Below, in pieces: positions 61,715 to 64,000 of a stretch of 64,000 nt of DNA. The notes beneath the pieces were generated by a model. It worked only from the letters and a program-made list of their open reading frames with translations. It made no database searches and had not been told where the DNA came from. Position 1 is the first letter of the stretch. Every line of letters begins with the position of its first letter. The position numbers were made by a program, and so were the translations under genes. Source of the stretch: Pseudidiomarina aestuarii (GTDB lineage: Bacteria; Pseudomonadota; Gammaproteobacteria; Enterobacterales; Alteromonadaceae); contig NZ_PIPR01000001.1 in NCBI RefSeq assembly GCF_003987355.1, positions 620,001 through 684,000 on the forward strand, written 5' to 3'.

Positions 61715-62863
61715 ATGACTCATAAATCGTCTCCCTATTCAGCAGCCACCGCACTCGCACAAGCGTTAGGTGCTCATGATCACGAATCACAAGGTGTGGT
61801 GCCTGCTATTCATATTGCTACCACCTATATTCGTGGCGCCGACAACAGTTATCCTACTGGTAATGTTTACTCGCGTGCAGATAATCCCTCATACAAACCG
61901 GTTGAAGCGCTTTTATGTGAGCTCGAACAGGGCCATGAGGCATTGTTGTTTAGTTCCGGAATGGCTGCGGCAACAGCAGTATTTCAGGGTCTGCAGCCTG
62001 GTGATCACGTACTCGCTCCACAGGTCATGTATTGGGCACTACGGAACTGGTTGTTGAACTATGCGACGCGCTGGGGATTAGTCATTGATCTCATTGATAT
62101 GACCGATGTCAGCGCAGTCGAACGGCACATCCGTCCTGGTGAAACTAAATTGGTGTGGTTAGAAACTCCGGGCAATCCATTGTGGACCATTAGCGACATT
62201 GCTGCCATCGCACAGGTTGCGAAAGCAGCTGGGGCTTGGGTTGCAGTCGACTCTACTTGCGCTACGCCGCTGCTCACGCAACCGCTGAAGCTCGGCGCTG
62301 ACATCGTGATGCATTCAGCCACCAAGTACCTCAATGGGCACTCGGATGTGATTGCAGGAGCCCTAGTGAGCGCTGACGATAGCGAGTTTTGGCAACGCAT
62401 TCGCGCAGTCCGCTCACAAGGGGGAGCTGTACCAAGTCCACATGACGCGAGTACGCTACTGCGCGGGATGCGAACCATGCACTTGCGTGTTCGCGAGGCG
62501 TGCACCAATGCGCAATTTATCGCTGAACAGTTGAGCCAGCATCCAGCTGTTCTTGCGGTGCTCTACCCTGGCTTAGCCTCGGATCCGGGACATTCGGTCG
62601 CAAAACAGCAAATGCATGGTGGTTTCGGCGGCATGTTATCCATTCGCATGCGCGCAGGAGAGCAGGCTGCCATTCATGTTGCTGCACACACAAAACTCTG
62701 GAAGCGTGCCACCTCGCTCGGTGGCGTCGAATCTTTGATTGAGCATCGCGCCAGCGTCGAGGGACCCAGCAGTCCATGCCCAGCAGACTTGTTGAGGCTG
62801 TCCGCAGGAATCGAAGACAAAGACGAGCTCCTTGCCGACTTACTGCAGGCATTTCCAAGCTAA
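61715..62863 (+). CDS. Cys/Met metabolism PLP-dependent enzyme (cystathionine lyase or gamma-lyase type)
   Basis: 382-residue fold-type I PLP enzyme. PLP lysine in HSATKYLNGHSDV; VYSRADNPSYKP and FSSGMAAATAVF are phosphate- and substrate-site segments. The usual Tyr and Arg of the gamma-family are present in YSRADNP. Paralogous to the enzyme at 15046-16284. The ATG at 61715 (MTHKSSPYS) fits family length; the frame is open to 61637. Precise reaction (cystathionine beta-lyase, gamma-synthase or methionine gamma-lyase) cannot be fixed by eye. Confidence 0.85.
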   Translation: MTHKSSPYSAATALAQALGAHDHESQGVVPAIHIATTYIRGADNSYPTGNVYSRADNPSYKPVEALLCELEQGHEALLFSSGMAAATAVFQGLQPGDHVLAPQVMYWALRNWLLNYATRWGLVIDLIDMTDVSAVERHIRPGETKLVWLETPGNPLWTISDIAAIAQVAKAAGAWVAVDSTCATPLLTQPLKLGADIVMHSATKYLNGHSDVIAGALVSADDSEFWQRIRAVRSQGGAVPSPHDASTLLRGMRTMHLRVREACTNAQFIAEQLSQHPAVLAVLYPGLASDPGHSVAKQQMHGGFGGMLSIRMRAGEQAAIHVAAHTKLWKRATSLGGVESLIEHRASVEGPSSPCPADLLRLSAGIEDKDELLADLLQAFPS

Positions 62864-62886
62864 TTTTACGCAATTTTTATGGCGCC

Positions 62887-62911
62887 TGAGTAAAATCACT
62901 CACGCTTTTTT
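62887..62911 (+). terminator. Weak candidate terminator
   Basis: TGAGT (62887-62891) pairs with ACTCA (62898-62902), with possible extension by GCG/CGC, and is followed by six T. Short stem; lies between the PLP enzyme gene and trkH. Confidence 0.4.
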
Positions 62912-62954
62912 ATGCGAGTTAAACCTACCATAGAAGCTCCTAAGGGGGCTTCAT

Positions 62955-64000
62955 ATGGTCAATGCACGCACTGTTGTGAAACTGCTCGTTTATCCTATCC
63001 ATTGGCTGGCTGGTATCCAGTTTGTATTTGCAGTGCTATCGGTAACGGTCTTTCAAGATCTAGTAGCGCGCTGGTTCTTCGCCAGCTCGTTGATTTGGAT
63101 GCTGATCGGCGTGCTCATCTGGACGCGTTTAAGAAAGCATGAAATACAGACTATCCGTATTCATGATGGACTGTTATTTGCTGTGCTCACTTGGATCATA
63201 GCCGGCACGGTTGGTGCGCTGCCAATTTATTGGATCACGGAAGTTTCATGGACTGACGCCATGTTTGAATCCGTCAGCGCACTCACGACCACCGGGGCGA
63301 CCATTCTGACCGGTCTTGATATCATGGCGCCGAGTTTTCTACTGTACCGCCAGTTTCTCCAATGGACGGGGGGATTGGGTGTTGTGATCTTCGTAGTTGC
63401 CTTGCTGCCAATGTTAAATGTTGGCGGCATGCGGTTGTTGATCGCTGAAACTCCGGGGCCCATCAAAAATGATAAAATTGCCCCACGAATTGGTAACGCT
63501 AGCCGCTACCTATGGCTAGTGTATCTAGCAATTACCGTTGCTTGTGCCGCCTGCTATTGGTCCGCAGGTATGAGCTTTTATGATGCTATCGCGCATAGTT
63601 TTACAACCGTCTCGACAGGCGGATTCTCTACCCATGACGCGAGTTTGGGCTACTTCGAGAGTAATACAATTCTCTGGATAGCAAACGTTTTTATGGTATT
63701 GGGAGCAATTAGCTTTGCCCTGCATTGGCGAATCAATGCGCAGCGGCAATGGCTCGATTATTGGCGGGATGAGGAAACTCGTATCTTTCTATGCCTTGTT
63801 CTGTCCTTCGGATTGATTGTTACCGCTATCATACTCAGTAACGATACCTATGCATCGACCTACGATGCTGTGAGCCAAAGTTTTTTTCACATTATTTCCT
63901 TCATGACCAGTACAGGTTATGGCGCCACCGACCTGAGCACCTGGCCGTTAGTATTGCCATTAGTATTAGTTTTTGTAAGTTACTTAGGTGGTTGTGCCGG
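62955..64000 (+). CDS. trkH: TrkH-type potassium uptake protein (C-terminus off window)
   Basis: Potassium-translocating membrane subunit, open from ATG 62955 to the edge (348 complete codons). AGGGGG lies 6 nt upstream. Repeated pore loops are visible: SALTTTGATIL (first selectivity filter, about 108-118), FTTVSTGGFSTHD (second) and ISFMTSTGYGATD (third), with flanking helices. TrkH works with the cytosolic TrkA. The fourth loop lies beyond the window. Confidence 0.93.
   Translation, partial: MVNARTVVKLLVYPIHWLAGIQFVFAVLSVTVFQDLVARWFFASSLIWMLIGVLIWTRLRKHEIQTIRIHDGLLFAVLTWIIAGTVGALPIYWITEVSWTDAMFESVSALTTTGATILTGLDIMAPSFLLYRQFLQWTGGLGVVIFVVALLPMLNVGGMRLLIAETPGPIKNDKIAPRIGNASRYLWLVYLAITVACAACYWSAGMSFYDAIAHSFTTVSTGGFSTHDASLGYFESNTILWIANVFMVLGAISFALHWRINAQRQWLDYWRDEETRIFLCLVLSFGLIVTAIILSNDTYASTYDAVSQSFFHIISFMTSTGYGATDLSTWPLVLPLVLVFVSYLGGCA

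Overview
The window is ordinary, gene-dense gammaproteobacterial chromosome. Most proteins resemble their Escherichia coli counterparts in length and motifs, and classic gammaproteobacterial neighbourhoods are kept: rpoE-rseABC-lepA-lepB-rnc-era-recO-pdxJ, relA-mazG-pyrG-eno, ftsB-ispD-ispF-truD-surE-pcm-nlpD-rpoS-mutS, and psp next to sap. The phenylalanine/tyrosine catabolic cluster and moderate GC content suggest a marine Alteromonadales bacterium, probably close to Idiomarina/Pseudidiomarina. That placement is inference from content and was not tested. I see no prophage, insertion sequence, CRISPR array, rRNA or tRNA.

Layout. 1-1758: edge-truncated exported protein of unknown function. 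1759-2311: long rne leader. 2312-5293: RNase E. 5312-5398: bidirectional terminator flanked by 7-bp-periodic repeats. 5411-7891: S9 peptidase. 7995-16284 (all minus): aromatic amino acid block, megL-phhA-phhB, tyrR, hppD-hmgA-fahA-maiA, with two TyrR boxes. Together these convert Phe to Tyr and, once a transaminase encoded elsewhere has made 4-hydroxyphenylpyruvate, to fumarate and acetoacetate. 16385-20097: phage-shock operon pspABC-ycjX-ycjF behind a sigma-54 promoter. Divergent from it, pspF-sapABCDF-putP runs to 28355. 28368-28440: a second bidirectional terminator beside five heptamer repeats.

28457-34697: DNA repair and stress block with rssA-like patatin gene, recA with a near-perfect LexA box, pncC, mutS and rpoS. 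34694-40069 (minus): nlpD, yqaA, pcm, surE, truD, ispF, ispD and ftsB in tight overlap. 40135-41498: a TauE/SafE-type permease and an unknown gene interrupt the usual ftsB-eno junction. 41558-57713 (minus): eno, pyrG, mazG, relA, rlmD, pdxJ, recO, era, rnc, lepB, lepA, rseC, rseB, rseA, rpoE, nearly continuous, with a sigma-E-type promoter ahead of rpoE. 57884-61575: nadB, a short ygfX, sdhE, ygfZ, SlyD-type isomerase. 61715-64000: a Cys/Met-metabolism PLP enzyme and an edge-truncated TrkH potassium transporter.

No convincing wholly new system is visible. The most useful leads are the TyrR protein that lacks the Walker B glutamate, the heptamer repeats at both convergent terminators, a YgfX without its membrane segment, a patatin gene in the place recX often holds behind recA, and the two unexpected genes between ftsB and eno.
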